Positions 44,604 through 52,461 of a stretch of DNA of 64,000 nucleotides are shown here, in pieces. The stretch's first letter is position 1. Each line of letters opens with the position of its first letter. Both the position numbers and the translations under genes were made by a program. Location of the stretch: the NCBI GenBank assembly GCA_963825315.1, contig CAWGST010000001.1, forward strand, positions 2,542,001-2,606,000, in the 5' to 3' direction. The notes beneath the pieces were generated by a model. It worked only from the letters and a program-made list of their open reading frames with translations. It ran no database searches and was not told the DNA's origin. The stretch is from DASRLE01 sp963825315 (GTDB lineage Bacteria > Verrucomicrobiota > Verrucomicrobiia > Limisphaerales > Palsa-1400).

Positions 44604-44875
44604 AAATGTTTGTTCAATCTGACGCATGGGCTATTCAGAAAAAGCTTGAAGCGCAGGTTGAGGATGGCAGGGGGCCTCACACCCAGGTCAAATTCTGGCA
44701 CAACGGAGTCTTGGTGATTCAATTTGGAATTCGCAGAGGGTCTGGTGAGTTGGGGCATGGACATCTGCCAAAGGACATGAAAATTTCCCAGAAGGAATGT
44801 AGGGAATTCAGACAGTGTAGCCTTTCTGTCCAAGGGTACGTTGAGATTTTGAGACAAAAAGGCGTAATCGCATAA
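44600..44875 (+). CDS. Small protein, possibly HicA-like
   Basis: 91 residues if started at the GTG overlapping the upstream stop, or 89 from the ATG at 44606. GRGPHTQVKFWHNGVLVIQF could correspond to the G-S-H-H-x-F/K strand region of HicA mRNA interferases, and YVEILRQKGVI to their closing helix. The intervening HGHLPKDMKISQKECREF is not typical. The gene ends directly at the ATG region of prfB (44876 or 44891), so it is transcribed into prfB. Function is unproven. Confidence 0.58.
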   Translation: MKMFVQSDAWAIQKKLEAQVEDGRGPHTQVKFWHNGVLVIQFGIRRGSGELGHGHLPKDMKISQKECREFRQCSLSVQGYVEILRQKGVIA

Positions 44876-44890
44876 ATGTTTTCTCATTTT

Positions 44891-46034
44891 ATGTTCGAGA
44901 CTATCAAAGAGCAGTTGCCGGTTGCCGCGGATAAAGTCGCCCACTTGCGGAGGTTTCTTTGACTTGCCCGGCGTCCAAAAACGGCTGGCGGAACTGGATG
45001 CCTTGATGGCCCGGGAAGGCTTCTGGAACAATCGCGAAAAAGCCCAGGGCCTGATCGATGAAGCCAATTCATTGCGCAGGAAAACCGAGCCGGTCCTCAA
45101 GGCCGGGCGCCAAATTGATGATTTCCGGGTCATGCTCGAACTGGCCCAGGAAGAGCCGCCCGCCGAACAGTCCCGGCACGAAGCGGAGCTGGGACGCGAG
45201 TTGTCCCAGTTTTGCAAGGACCTCGACAGCCTGGAATTGAAGGTGTTCCTGACCGGCCCGCATGACCGGAACAATTGCATCCTGAGCATCAACGCCGGCG
45301 CGGGCGGCACGGAGGCTTGCGACTGGGCGCAGATGCTCCTGCGCATGTACCAGCGCTGGTGCGAAACGCGCGGCTGGGACGCCGAAGTCACCGACGCCCT
45401 CCCCGGCGAAAGCGCCGGATTGAAAAGCGCCACCGTGCTCATCCAGGGCGAATACGCCTACGGTTTTTGCAAGGCCGAGCGGGGCGTTCACCGGCTGGTG
45501 CGCATTTCTCCTTTTGACTCCAACAAACGCCGCCACACCAGTTTCGCCAGCGTCGATGTCATTGCCGAAATCGAGGAAACCAGTTCGGACATCGTCCTGC
45601 CGCCGGCCGAACTGCAGGTGGACACCTACCGTTCCGGCGGCAAGGGGGGGCAGAACGTCAACAAAGTGGAAACGGCGGTGCGCATCACGCATTTGCCCAC
45701 CGGCATCGTGGCCGCGTCGCAAACCCAGCGTTCGCAGCATCAAAACCGCGCCACGGCCCTGCGCATGTTGATTTCGAAAATCTACGCCAAAAGGCTGGAT
45801 GAACAAAAAACGGCGCTGGAGCAGTTCTACGGTGAAAAAGGCGCCATCGGCTGGGGGTTCCAGATTCGCAGTTATGTTTTCCAGCCCTACCGCATGGTGA
45901 AGGACCTGCGCACTGGCGCCGAGACCAGCAACGTGCAGGCGGTGATGGACGGCGATCTCGATCCATTCGTCAACGCCTGGCTGCGCGCCGGCTGCCCGAT
46001 CAAACGCCTGGCCGGAGTGAAGGATGAAGATTGA
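44891..46034 (+). CDS. prfB: Peptide chain release factor 2 with programmed +1 frameshift
   Basis: Translation starts at the ATG at 44891 (MFETIKEQLPV; 44876 is an in-frame alternative) and reaches an in-frame TGA at 44960-44962 after 23 codons. The context GGAGGTTTCTTTGAC has the internal Shine-Dalgarno-like GGAGG and the CTT-TGA-C slip site of prfB genes. A +1 shift continues into DLPGVQKRLAELDALMAREG. The rest has the RF2 domains with the SGGKGGQNVNKV (GGQ) peptidyl-tRNA hydrolysis loop; the anticodon-like region contains LPGESAG. RF2 ends translation at UGA and UAA, and low RF2 favours the shift (autoregulation). The total is about 380 residues. Confidence 0.95.
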
Positions 46035-46049
46035 GCCGCCCGCGCCCCC

Positions 46050-46856
46050 ATGAACATTCTTGACACCATCGTGGCGCAAAAAAAACGGGAGGTTGCCCTG
46101 CTGCCGCCTGCCAAGATAACCGCGGCTATGCAAAAGCTCCTGCGTGTGCGGTTGCCGCGGCGCGATTTTTTTACCGCCTTGCAATTACACGGGGGCGGCG
46201 CGCCAGCCTTGATCGCGGAGGTCAAGAAAGCCTCGCCCTCCGCCGGAATCATTCGCCCCGATTTCGACCCGGTGCGGATCGCGCGGGAGTATGAAGCGGC
46301 TGGGGCGGCGTGCCTCTCCGTGCTAACCGACGAGAAATTCTTCCAAGGCGCGCTCGTCCATTTGCAGATGATTAGTTCGGTGGTAAATCTGCCGCTTTTG
46401 CGCAAGGATTTTATAATTGATGAACGACAGATTTGGGAGGCGGTGACGCATGGGGCGGACGCGATTTTGTTGATCGTGAGGATTTTGGACGACCGGTCAT
46501 TAAAACATTTGCACGGCTTGGCGGTCGGCTTGGGGCTGGCCGCGCTGGTGGAAGTCCACGATGAAGCGGAATTGGATCGCGCCCTTGCCATCGGCGCGCG
46601 GCTCATCGGCGTCAACAATCGCGATCTGGACACGTTCGAGGTGGATCTTGGCGTGACGGAGCGGTTGGCCGCAAAAATCGCCCGGCACGCGGAGGCGAAG
46701 GACACACTGCTGGTTGCGGAAAGCGGCATTCACACCCGGGCCGACGTGGCGCGCGTTCAACGCGCCGGGGCGGGGGCGATACTGGTGGGGGAAGCGCTCC
46801 TGAAAAACCCGGCCGGCATCGCGGCGAAAATTTTCGAATTGTTGACAGGAACTTAG
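46050..46856 (+). CDS. trpC: Indole-3-glycerol phosphate synthase
   Basis: A 268-residue TIM-barrel enzyme of tryptophan synthesis that closes the ring of CdRP to indole-3-glycerol phosphate. Typical segments are ILDTIVAQKKREV, LIAEVKKASPSAGIIRPDFDP (catalytic Lys), LSVLTDEKFFQG, LLRKDFIIDERQI (Lys), LIGVNNRDLDTF (Asn) and VAESGIHTRADV. It lies 15 bp after prfB, so it is probably co-transcribed, and overlaps the convergent regulator gene by 4 bp. No other trp genes are in the window. Confidence 0.95.
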   Translation: MNILDTIVAQKKREVALLPPAKITAAMQKLLRVRLPRRDFFTALQLHGGGAPALIAEVKKASPSAGIIRPDFDPVRIAREYEAAGAACLSVLTDEKFFQGALVHLQMISSVVNLPLLRKDFIIDERQIWEAVTHGADAILLIVRILDDRSLKHLHGLAVGLGLAALVEVHDEAELDRALAIGARLIGVNNRDLDTFEVDLGVTERLAAKIARHAEAKDTLLVAESGIHTRADVARVQRAGAGAILVGEALLKNPAGIAAKIFELLTGT

Positions 46857-48313
46857 CGGGGAGCGGCGGCCGGCTCCTCCTCGGCCAGTTTGCGATAGAT
46901 CGTGGCCACGCTGACGCCGAGCAATTCGGCGGCCTTTTCCTTGTCGCCGCCCGTTTGGGCGAGGGCGCGGTTGACGTAGCTCAACTCCTGTTCGTGCAGA
47001 AAATCCCGCAGCATGCCGATGGGCTGGCTCAGGCCGCCGGGCGCGTAACCGGCTCTGGGCGCCACAGTCATCACGCTGGCCGGCGCTGTGTCGGTCGGGG
47101 GCATTTCAACCAGTTCCTCCGCGCCGTCGCTGGGGGCGTTGCGATGAATGGCGGGAGGCAAATCGGCCACGCGGATGATGCCGTCTTCGCACAAGGCGCA
47201 CCCGCGCTCGATGGCGTTTTCCAGCTCGCGAACGTTGCCGGGCCAGTCATGCGCGGTGAGAACGTCCAGGCTTTTGCGCGTGATTTGAAAGAGCTTGCCC
47301 GTGCGCGAATTGACCTTGTTGCGCAGGAAGTGCATGGTCAGGACCGGCACGTCTTCGCGGCGCTCGCGCAGGTTGGGGAGGTTGATCGGGATGACGTTGA
47401 GGCGGTAGTAAAGGTCCTCGCGGAAGGTTCCCTGCTTGAGTCTCTTTTCCAGCGGCTCATTGGTCGCGGCCAGCACACGGACGTTGACGGTGACCGGGAC
47501 GTTGTCGCCGACGCGCCGCACTTCCTTGTCCTGCAACACGCGCAAGAGGCGGCTTTGCAAAACCGGGGGCATGTTGCCAATTTCATCGAGGAAAATCGTG
47601 CCGCCGTCGGCCTCCTGAAAAAGCCCCTTTTTATCGTTGATCGCGCCGGTGAAGGCGCCTTTGCAATGGCCGAACAATTCGGACTCGAGCAGGTTCTCGG
47701 GCAGCGCGCTGCAATTGATGGGGATGAAGGGGGCGAACTGCCGGCGGCTGTTAAAGTGCAGGGCTTTGGCGACCAATTCCTTGCCCGTGCCGCTTTCGCC
47801 CAGGATCAATATGGTGCTGTCGGTGTCGGCCACCCGCTCGATCATCTTGAAGACGTCCTGCATTTGCGGCGAGTTGCCGATGAGCTGGTTGAACTGATAC
47901 TTCTTCTTGAGTTGTTTGCGCAGGTAAACGTTTTCGGAAACGGCTTCGTTATAGGAGAGCGCCCGCTGGATGCACAGGCGCAGATCCTCGACCTTGAACG
48001 GCTTCTCCAAATAATCGAAGGCCCCTTTCTTCATCGCGTCCACTGCCGTCTCGATGGTCGCATAAGCCGTGATGACGATGACGGTGGAAGGGGGGCTGAG
48101 CGCGCGCGCCTTTTGCAAAATCTCCAGTCCGTGCGTGTGGGTCTTATCCAGGTAAAGGTCCGTGATGACCAATTCAGGGCGTTGCGCCTCGAGCGTTTCC
48201 ACGGCGGCGTTGAAGCTGCTGAATGGAAAGACTTCGTGCCCTTCGCGGCGCAGAAGTTCGGCGACCATTTGCACCATGGTCACTTCATCATCAATCAACA
48301 GCACTTTTGCCAT
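46853..48313 (-). CDS. NtrC-type sigma-54-dependent response regulator
   Basis: A 486-residue protein. The receiver domain (1-120) starts AKVLLIDDEVTMV and has the phosphoacceptor Asp in LVITDLYLDKTH. The AAA+ domain (~145-370) has ILGESGTGKELVAKAL (Walker A), the sigma-54-contacting GAFTGA, and GGTIFLDEIGNMP (Walker B). The C-terminal Fis-type HTH is VNRALAQTGGDKEKAAELLG. It activates sigma-54 promoters when phosphorylated by an unidentified kinase; none is adjacent. Proximity to a GspF/PilC gene 65 bp upstream of its start hints at pilus or secretion control, as with PilR (inference). Confidence 0.95.
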   Translation of the reverse strand: MAKVLLIDDEVTMVQMVAELLRREGHEVFPFSSFNAAVETLEAQRPELVITDLYLDKTHTHGLEILQKARALSPPSTVIVITAYATIETAVDAMKKGAFDYLEKPFKVEDLRLCIQRALSYNEAVSENVYLRKQLKKKYQFNQLIGNSPQMQDVFKMIERVADTDSTILILGESGTGKELVAKALHFNSRRQFAPFIPINCSALPENLLESELFGHCKGAFTGAINDKKGLFQEADGGTIFLDEIGNMPPVLQSRLLRVLQDKEVRRVGDNVPVTVNVRVLAATNEPLEKRLKQGTFREDLYYRLNVIPINLPNLRERREDVPVLTMHFLRNKVNSRTGKLFQITRKSLDVLTAHDWPGNVRELENAIERGCALCEDGIIRVADLPPAIHRNAPSDGAEELVEMPPTDTAPASVMTVAPRAGYAPGGLSQPIGMLRDFLHEQELSYVNRALAQTGGDKEKAAELLGVSVATIYRKLAEEEPAAAPR

Positions 48314-48378
48314 GCCTCAATGGTATTGCAAGCCCCCGGCGACAGCAAGCCTGCCCTGAAGCCCGGGCGCGTCGTTTT

Positions 48379-49593
48379 TCAAGTCTTGTTGCCGGACACC
48401 AGATCGCTCAGTTTGAAAATCGGCAGAAACATGCAAATCACGATGCCGCCCACCACCACTCCCAGGAAGACGATCAACAACGGCTCGATCAAGGAGGTCA
48501 GCCCGTTGAGCGTGTTCTCGATTTCTTCATCCAGGAAATCGGCCACCCGTTCCAGCATCGCGTCGATTTTGCCCGTTTGTTCCCCGGCCGTCATCATGCG
48601 GATGATCATGGTCGGAAAGACGGGATGCTTGCTCAAGGCGGTTGATATTCCCTCCCCGCGCTCGATGTCCGTTGCCGCGGATTTGATGGCCGCCTCCATG
48701 ACCACGTTGCCCACCGTGTTCTGGACGATGGCCAGCACCTCAAGGATGGGCACGCCGCTGCGCACCAGCGAAGCCATCGTCCGGGCAAAACGCGCCAGGC
48801 AAATCTTGTGGGCGATCGAACCAAAAATCGGCAGCTTGATCCGTCTCGCGTCCCAAAAGGCGCGGCCCAGGGGCGTTTTGATGTAGTAAAGCCAGCCGAC
48901 CACAATCGCCCCGGCGGCCAGGAAGATAAAAAAGAAATAATGCTGCAAGAAATTGCTCAACTTGATCAAATACATCGTCGGCGTGGGCAGGTGGCCGCCC
49001 AACTGACTGAAAATGTCGCCGAAAACCGGCACGACCTTGACCAGCAGAAAAATGGTGATGCCAATGGCCACAATCGTCACCACCGTCGGATACATCATGG
49101 CGGATTTGACTTTCTTGCGCAGACGCGCCGTGTTTTCCAGGTAAGTGGCCAGGCGGGCCAGGATTTCCGCCAGCAAGCCGCCTTTTTCCCCCGCGCTCAC
49201 CATCGAGAAATACAGTTTGTTAAACACCTTCGGATGTTTCTGCAAAGCGTCCGAGAAACTATCGCCCCCTTCCACGCGGGTCGTGATGTCTTTGATGACA
49301 TCGCGCGTCACTTTGTTATCGGTCTGTTCGGCCAGGGCCTGGAGGGATTGCACCATGGCCAGACCGGCATCGACCATGGTCGCCAATTGCCGGGTGAACA
49401 TGACGAGATCGGACAAGGGCACTTTGCCGCCGCTGGTTTGGCCCTTTTTGGCGATCTTTTCCTGGATGGAAACCACCATCAGGTTGCGATTCAAGAGCGC
49501 GGCCACGGCGTTGGATTCCGTGGAAGCATCCACGCTGCTGCGAATCTCCCGGCCTGAGGCCGAATCCCGCGCTACGTAAGAGAACGATGGCAT
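48379..49593 (-). CDS. Type II secretion/type IV pilus inner-membrane platform protein (GspF/PilC)
   Basis: A 404-residue protein with two homologous helical domains. LVMFTRQLATMVDAGLAMVQSL and RFARTMASLVRSGVPILEVL are the paired T2SSF signatures. Three membrane helices follow the family pattern (~170-195, ~215-245, ~375-395). It forms the inner-membrane core that works with the assembly ATPase to extrude pilins or pseudopilins such as the one at 35.6 kb. The ATPase and other secretion genes are not in the window. Same strand and 65 bp upstream of the NtrC-type gene, so the two may be co-transcribed. Confidence 0.94.
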   Translation of the reverse strand: MPSFSYVARDSASGREIRSSVDASTESNAVAALLNRNLMVVSIQEKIAKKGQTSGGKVPLSDLVMFTRQLATMVDAGLAMVQSLQALAEQTDNKVTRDVIKDITTRVEGGDSFSDALQKHPKVFNKLYFSMVSAGEKGGLLAEILARLATYLENTARLRKKVKSAMMYPTVVTIVAIGITIFLLVKVVPVFGDIFSQLGGHLPTPTMYLIKLSNFLQHYFFFIFLAAGAIVVGWLYYIKTPLGRAFWDARRIKLPIFGSIAHKICLARFARTMASLVRSGVPILEVLAIVQNTVGNVVMEAAIKSAATDIERGEGISTALSKHPVFPTMIIRMMTAGEQTGKIDAMLERVADFLDEEIENTLNGLTSLIEPLLIVFLGVVVGGIVICMFLPIFKLSDLVSGNKT

Positions 49594-49857
49594 AATGCTA
49601 AAACTGCGTTACCAAGTAGCAGATTCCAGCCTGGATTGCAAGCCAATGTGTTGCGATTTCTCGGGCGGAGGCGCATCCCGGTTTTTGGGCCGTCCGACCC
49701 CGCCTTGATCAGGCGGCCACAAAGCGTTGCTGCTCTTGTCGCGCCATGGCCGCTTCGGCGACGGCGGACCTTTCTTGAAATCCGCTTTGCAGCCGCCGCC
49801 CGCTCCGCTACTCTCGTGCCCATGCGGCGCTGTTGTGAAATCTGAAAGACATGTCCA
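49594..49857. promoter_or_regulatory. Divergent intergenic region between gspF/pilC and mgtE-like genes
   Basis: 264 bp between divergent starts, so it should hold both promoters. I see no convincing boxes or operator by eye. Confidence 0.4.
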
Positions 49858-50856
49858 ATGACGCCCAACAGCCAGCACCTTGGCCAGCCCGTCATGTCCC
49901 GCGCTCACACGGGCTTTACATTGCTGCGCCAGGACTTCACGATCCGGCAGGCGCTCCTGGATATTCGAAAAAGCGGAATCACCAATGGCATCATCTACTT
50001 CTACGTCGTGGATGCCGCGAACCGGCTGGTCGGAGTTCTGCCCACCAAGCGGCTGCTCACCTGCTCCCTCGAGACGGTGCTGTCCGAGATCATGTTGCCT
50101 CACGTCATCGCCATACCGGACACGGCCACGGTTTTGGATGCCTGCGAAATGTTCATCCTCTACAAGTACCTGGCGTTTCCTGTCGTCGATCCGGAACGCC
50201 GGGTTCGCGGCATCGTGGAGGCTGGATTGTTGACAGACGAGCTTGCCCTGGCAGACGATGAAACGGACGTGAGGGCCAAGTATGACGCGGTATTCGATGC
50301 CATTGGTCTTCACCTTTCGGAGATGAGGGAAGTCACCCCCTTCCGCGCTCTCCGCTTTCGATTTCCGTGGCTGCTGGCGACCCTCGGCAGCGGGACGGTC
50401 GCCGCCCTCCTCGGGAAGCTCTACGAAGCCACCCTTGCGCGCAGCCTGATACTTGTGTTCTTCCTCTCGCTCGTGACGGGTCTGGGCGAGAGCGTCAGTA
50501 TGCAGTCGGTGACGCTGACCATCCAAGGGCTGCTGAACGGCCGGCTATCCAGGGAGTGGTATTGCCGGACGCTCCGGCGGGAGATGGCAACGGCGGCGTT
50601 GCTCGGCCTTGCCTGCGGCGGCATCGTGGCGGCGCTCGTCGTGATATGGCGGGGACCGGGGCTGGCGCCTCTGGCCGTCGGCGGAAGCATCTTTTTGTCC
50701 CTTTGCATGGCTTGCCTGATGGGACTGAGCATCCCCTCGCTCCTTCATGCCCTGAAGCTGGATCCCAAGATAGCCGCGGGACCGATCACCCTGGCACTGA
50801 CCGACATATTCACGTTGACGTTCTACTATAACATCGGGCGCTGGCTTCTCGGCTAA
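49858..50856 (+). CDS. mgtE: MgtE-like divalent cation transporter (CBS domains + membrane domain)
   Basis: A 332-residue protein (ATG 49858; an internal ATG at 49894 is possible). It has a CBS pair (~15-130: GIIYFYVVDAANRLVGVL, YLAFPVVDPERRVRGIVEAG) followed by five helices (~165-332) of the MgtE channel domain, ending LTDIFTLTFYYNIGRWLLG. It lacks the N-terminal helical domain of full MgtE, so Mg2+ gating may differ. Cations probably enter through the membrane domain (family knowledge). The last 96 bases recur twice downstream, see the repeat entries. Confidence 0.9.
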   Translation: MTPNSQHLGQPVMSRAHTGFTLLRQDFTIRQALLDIRKSGITNGIIYFYVVDAANRLVGVLPTKRLLTCSLETVLSEIMLPHVIAIPDTATVLDACEMFILYKYLAFPVVDPERRVRGIVEAGLLTDELALADDETDVRAKYDAVFDAIGLHLSEMREVTPFRALRFRFPWLLATLGSGTVAALLGKLYEATLARSLILVFFLSLVTGLGESVSMQSVTLTIQGLLNGRLSREWYCRTLRREMATAALLGLACGGIVAALVVIWRGPGLAPLAVGGSIFLSLCMACLMGLSIPSLLHALKLDPKIAAGPITLALTDIFTLTFYYNIGRWLLG

Positions 50857-50986
50857 TGGCGTGCGGCGAAGACCTCATCCAGATGGCGCAGCCGGCGGGA
50901 GAGATCACGGGCGATGTTCAGAAGCAGTGTCGCTCCGGTAAGATTGTGTGACGACTTTGCGGCCCGGCGACAGGATAATCCTTCAG

Positions 50987-51670
50987 TTAATTTGCGCGAA
51001 TTTTTTTCTTCGCCTGTTCTGACAGGCGCGATAAAACTTCGTCCGGCACGGCGCAAGGGTACCCGTTTTCGTAAATCGCCCCGCTGGGACTACTCTTACC
51101 GTTCATCGTTTCGACATATAGCACCAGCCGGCCGTCGCCGTCGTACGCCCAAACATTGGATTTGCTCTCAATAAAGACAAACCACCCTGCCCGTGCCTTC
51201 CATTCACCCGGGCTTGTCGTGCTGCTCCAGCTTGAAACGGGCGATGAGTCAGCCTCGCCAAATCCGCCAAGGCGTGACAAATCCAGCGACGTCTCCGAAG
51301 CGCCAATCCGCCATGTGCCATCGGACGAAGCATTGGTGCCGAACGCGGTAATCAACATCGGATGAAACACCGGCCGCACCGCCGCTATCTGCGCTGTGGT
51401 TAGGAGGTTCACTCTCCGTTTCATAAGAAAGGTATCGGGCCCTGATAGATTACGAACGACACCCTCATACTCCCATCCGTCCTTGCGCAGCCTGCTTTTT
51501 TCCTCCGCACTCAACACCTGCTTAAGCTCCCAGGTGCCGACGACCTTGCCGCCTCGTTCCTCGGTCAACGTCGTTCTTCCATCTTTATATTCGATCGTGT
51601 GGACCGTGCTGCTGCAGCCAGCAAGAAGCAGGGCGCTGACAGTCAGCATTAGCAGGGTCTTTTTTTTCAT
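50987..51670 (-). CDS. Lipoprotein of unknown function
   Basis: A 227-residue protein with a clear lipoprotein signal: MKKKTLLMLTVSALLLAGC, then SSTVHTIEYKDGRT. The middle (ELKQVLSAEEKSRLRKDGWE) and a beta-rich C-terminal half (GWFVFIESKSNVWAYDGDGR) give no family I recognise. The gene sits inside the segment bounded by the mgtE 3' end and its first downstream copy. Its upstream leader (51683-51806) is a repeat shared with the alpha/beta hydrolase gene at 13-14 kb. It was possibly brought in as a unit. Confidence 0.75.
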   Translation of the reverse strand: MKKKTLLMLTVSALLLAGCSSTVHTIEYKDGRTTLTEERGGKVVGTWELKQVLSAEEKSRLRKDGWEYEGVVRNLSGPDTFLMKRRVNLLTTAQIAAVRPVFHPMLITAFGTNASSDGTWRIGASETSLDLSRLGGFGEADSSPVSSWSSTTSPGEWKARAGWFVFIESKSNVWAYDGDGRLVLYVETMNGKSSPSGAIYENGYPCAVPDEVLSRLSEQAKKKIRAN

Positions 51671-51682
51671 ATGCTATAATTC

Positions 51683-51806
51683 GGGATTTCCCATTTGGCT
51701 TCTTGCCCACGACCAGCGTGGGCCTTTTTCGCGATTTTCCGCCTGCTCCACAGATTTGCAAGTCCTTTTTCCTCTCCGCCCCGGTTTTTCTCTGGCATAG
51801 GGAGCG
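51683..51806 (-). repeat. Leader-associated repeat, copy B
   Basis: Aligns along its full length with 14064-14186. The GCCCACG/CGTGGGC hairpin (51705-51722) is perfect here and is followed on the plus strand by CTTTTTC, a terminator-like arrangement. It ends 12 bases before the lipoprotein start. Confidence 0.7.
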
Positions 51807-51851
51807 CTACGTTGACATATGTGGCTTTCCGCACGCTTTTCGACCCAAGAC

Positions 51852-51947
51852 GATCCCAAGATAGCCATGGGACCGATCACCCTGGCTCTGACCGACATAT
51901 TCACGTTGACGTTCTACTACAACATCGGGCGCTGGCTGCTGGGCTGA
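51852..51947 (+). repeat. Second copy of the mgtE 3' end
   Basis: 96 bp matching 50761-50856 with scattered, mostly synonymous differences (for example GCACTG/GCTCTG, TATAAC/TACAAC, and a TGA instead of TAA stop). It still encodes DPKIAMGPITLALTDIFTL and YYNIGRWLLG in frame, but without any upstream reading frame. Confidence 0.88.
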
Positions 51948-52075
51948 CCTGCCCCAAATGACCAATGACAAATTTTCAATGGCCAATTCCCAATCCCCAC
52001 CCGGAAAACCCGTTTGACTCACGGCTGGCTGTATTGAGAATTGGTCATTGGGAATTTTTTATTTGCCATTTGTCG

Positions 52076-52154
52076 GGGACCAATCACCCTGGCACTGACC
52101 GACATATTCACGTTGACGTTCTACTATAACATTGGACGCTGGCTTCTCGGCTAA
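52076..52154 (+). repeat. Third, shorter copy of the mgtE 3' end
   Basis: 79 bp matching 50778-50856 with only three differences (including GGACGC for GGGCGC), closer to copy 1 than copy 2. The 128 bp between copies 2 and 3 contain an imperfect inverted repeat around AATGACCAATG and GAATTGGTCATTGGG. Confidence 0.88.
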
Positions 52155-52408
52155 TCAATGCCGATGACCTGGCCGGGCCTGAGAGAAGGCAACAGGGCGA
52201 GCAGGCTGTCCCAGGCGGCCTCGATGAAGCCAATGACTTGCGCGCGCTTTACGGTGGGGAAGCCGGCCAGGAAATCGTCAATAGACTCGCCTCCTTCGAG
52301 GTAGTCCACCAAGTTCTGCACCGGCACCCGGGTCCCGGTGAAAACGGGAGTGCCGCCCATGACTTCCGGATCGGAGTGGAAGACTTCGGACAGATGCTCT
52401 TTGCTCAT
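52151..52408 (-). CDS. DUF433 protein, antitoxin-like, orphan
   Basis: An 85-residue protein with the DUF433 pattern: VMGGTPVFTGTRVPVQNLVDYLEGGESIDDFLAGFPTV, predicted as a winged/HTH DNA-binding fold (quoted in two blocks: GGTPVFTGTRVPVQNLVDYL and GGESIDDFLAGFPTV). DUF433 genes usually pair with a DUF5615 PIN-like toxin. No such gene is next to it: mgtE copy 3 overlaps its stop, and leuB lies 53 bp upstream. It may be a relic of a toxin-antitoxin module or a stand-alone regulator. Confidence 0.85.
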   Translation of the reverse strand: MSKEHLSEVFHSDPEVMGGTPVFTGTRVPVQNLVDYLEGGESIDDFLAGFPTVKRAQVIGFIEAAWDSLLALLPSLRPGQVIGID

Positions 52409-52461
52409 GCGGAGAATCTAACATCGCCTTCAAGAGAGGGCAAGCACCGCACGGGAGCCTC

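Noticed and set aside
46955..48886. Plus-strand 643-codon open frame
   Set aside because: Antisense to the NtrC-type regulator and the GspF/PilC gene, both of which have full motif sets.
50853..51056. Minus-strand 67-codon frame just after mgtE
   Set aside because: It ends at the mgtE stop and overlaps the lipoprotein 3' end. It is Arg-rich and no family is recognised, so a gene remnant could not be supported.
51948..52075. AATGACCAATG / GGTCATTGGG inverted phrases as a possible small mobile element
   Set aside because: The pairing is too imperfect, and there are no terminal repeats or target duplication. Left as part of the mgtE-copy spacer.
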